A DNA stretch of 14,241 nucleotides. Origin: an uncultured Lachnobacterium sp. (GTDB lineage: Bacteria; Bacillota; Clostridia; Lachnospirales; Lachnospiraceae). Below, one piece after another: positions 13,965 through 14,241 of this stretch (positions are counted from its first letter, which is position 1; each line of letters begins with the position of its first letter). Location of the stretch: positions 1-14,241 of the forward strand of contig CAMFPD010000041.1 in assembly GCA_945971355.1 (NCBI GenBank). Reading direction: 5' to 3'. Made by a program: the position numbers and the translations under genes. Below the pieces are notes generated by a model that made no database searches, was not told where the DNA came from, and saw only the letters and a program-made list of their open reading frames with translations.

Positions 13965-14241
13965 ATGAAAAAAGGATTTAGAGGCGAGGGACGAGTAGAG
14001 AGAGTAGACTTTCCAAATAAAGGAATTGTTGTGACAGAGGATGGAGAGCAGGTAATAGTTAAAAACTCTATTCCGGGACAAAAGGTATCCTTTGGAGTAA
14101 ATAAAGTAAAGCATGGTAAGGCTGAGGGACGACTTCTTGAAGTATTAGAAAAATCACCCCTTGAGACAGAGGAGGCGTGTCCGTATTTTGGAGAATGTGG
14201 AGGCTGTACATATCAGACTGTTGCATATGAAAAACAGCTGG
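13965..14241 (+). CDS. rlmD: 23S rRNA (uracil-5-)-methyltransferase, 5' part only
   Basis: The first 92 codons are present and the gene runs off the window. Residues 1-60 form a TRAM RNA-binding domain (GEGRVERVDFPNKGIVV, later IPGQKVSFGVNKVKHGKAEGRLLEVL). CPYFGECGGC supplies C72, C78 and C81, three of the cysteines that bind the [4Fe-4S] cluster in RumA/RlmD-type enzymes. These use S-adenosylmethionine to make 5-methyluridine in 23S rRNA; in Firmicutes one enzyme (RlmCD) can modify two sites, and which type this is cannot be seen here. The catalytic domain lies outside the window. GGAGAGA precedes the ATG. A 6-bp inverted repeat, ACCAAA/TTTGGT, lies upstream at 13884-13901, with no known role. 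Confidence 0.88.
   Translation, partial: MKKGFRGEGRVERVDFPNKGIVVTEDGEQVIVKNSIPGQKVSFGVNKVKHGKAEGRLLEVLEKSPLETEEACPYFGECGGCTYQTVAYEKQL

Overview
The window looks like a chromosomal segment from a low-GC Gram-positive anaerobe, most likely a member of the Lachnospiraceae (Clostridia). This rests on AT-rich DNA, strong AGGAGG-type ribosome binding sites, consensus sigma-A-like promoters, and gene types typical of that family: a DUF1836 protein, a YerC/TrpR-like regulator close to pcrA, and a short membrane protein with an Asp/Glu/Phe tail. Genus and species cannot be fixed from sequence reading alone.

Left part (1-3062). The last codons of an unidentified gene and its hairpin terminator are followed by a two-gene HipA-type toxin-antitoxin-like operon (295-1657). 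The first protein joins an HTH domain to a C-terminal domain resembling HipS or the N-terminal part of HipA. The second is a compact HipA/HipT-like kinase. Paired palindromes that look like operators precede the operon and a long hairpin follows it. Directly downstream is an ABC-2 permease lacking its N-terminal half and any ribosome binding site, coupled to a complete second ABC-2 permease. No ATPase gene is present. This reads as an accessory insertion or replacement that cut into an ABC exporter operon.

Middle part (3063-9825). A MATE efflux gene lies on the minus strand. It is separated from a rightward cluster by an AT-rich spacer holding four 34-bp tandem repeats. The rightward cluster is a HisC-type aminotransferase, a small multi-drug export protein overlapping it, and a 901-aa membrane signalling protein. 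That protein has an N-terminal membrane region, a PAS domain, an HD-GYP c-di-GMP phosphodiesterase domain with its key motifs intact, a degenerate GGDEF domain (GGDKF) and possibly a second, further decayed GGDEF-like domain. A minus-strand CPBP intramembrane protease converges on it.

Right part (9826-14241). This part looks like conserved housekeeping chromosome. It holds a YerC/TrpR-like regulator with promoter and terminator, a DUF1836 gene divergent from the DNA helicase gene pcrA, a small single-pass membrane protein with an acidic tail and a strong terminator, and the start of a TRAM-domain, Fe-S-cluster 23S rRNA uracil methyltransferase that runs off the window.

The most unusual parts are the HTH-HipS-like/HipT-like operon with its operators and adjoining truncated permease, the 34-bp repeat array, and the signalling protein whose cyclase domain or domains look dead. 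No rRNA, tRNA, CRISPR array or insertion sequence was seen.
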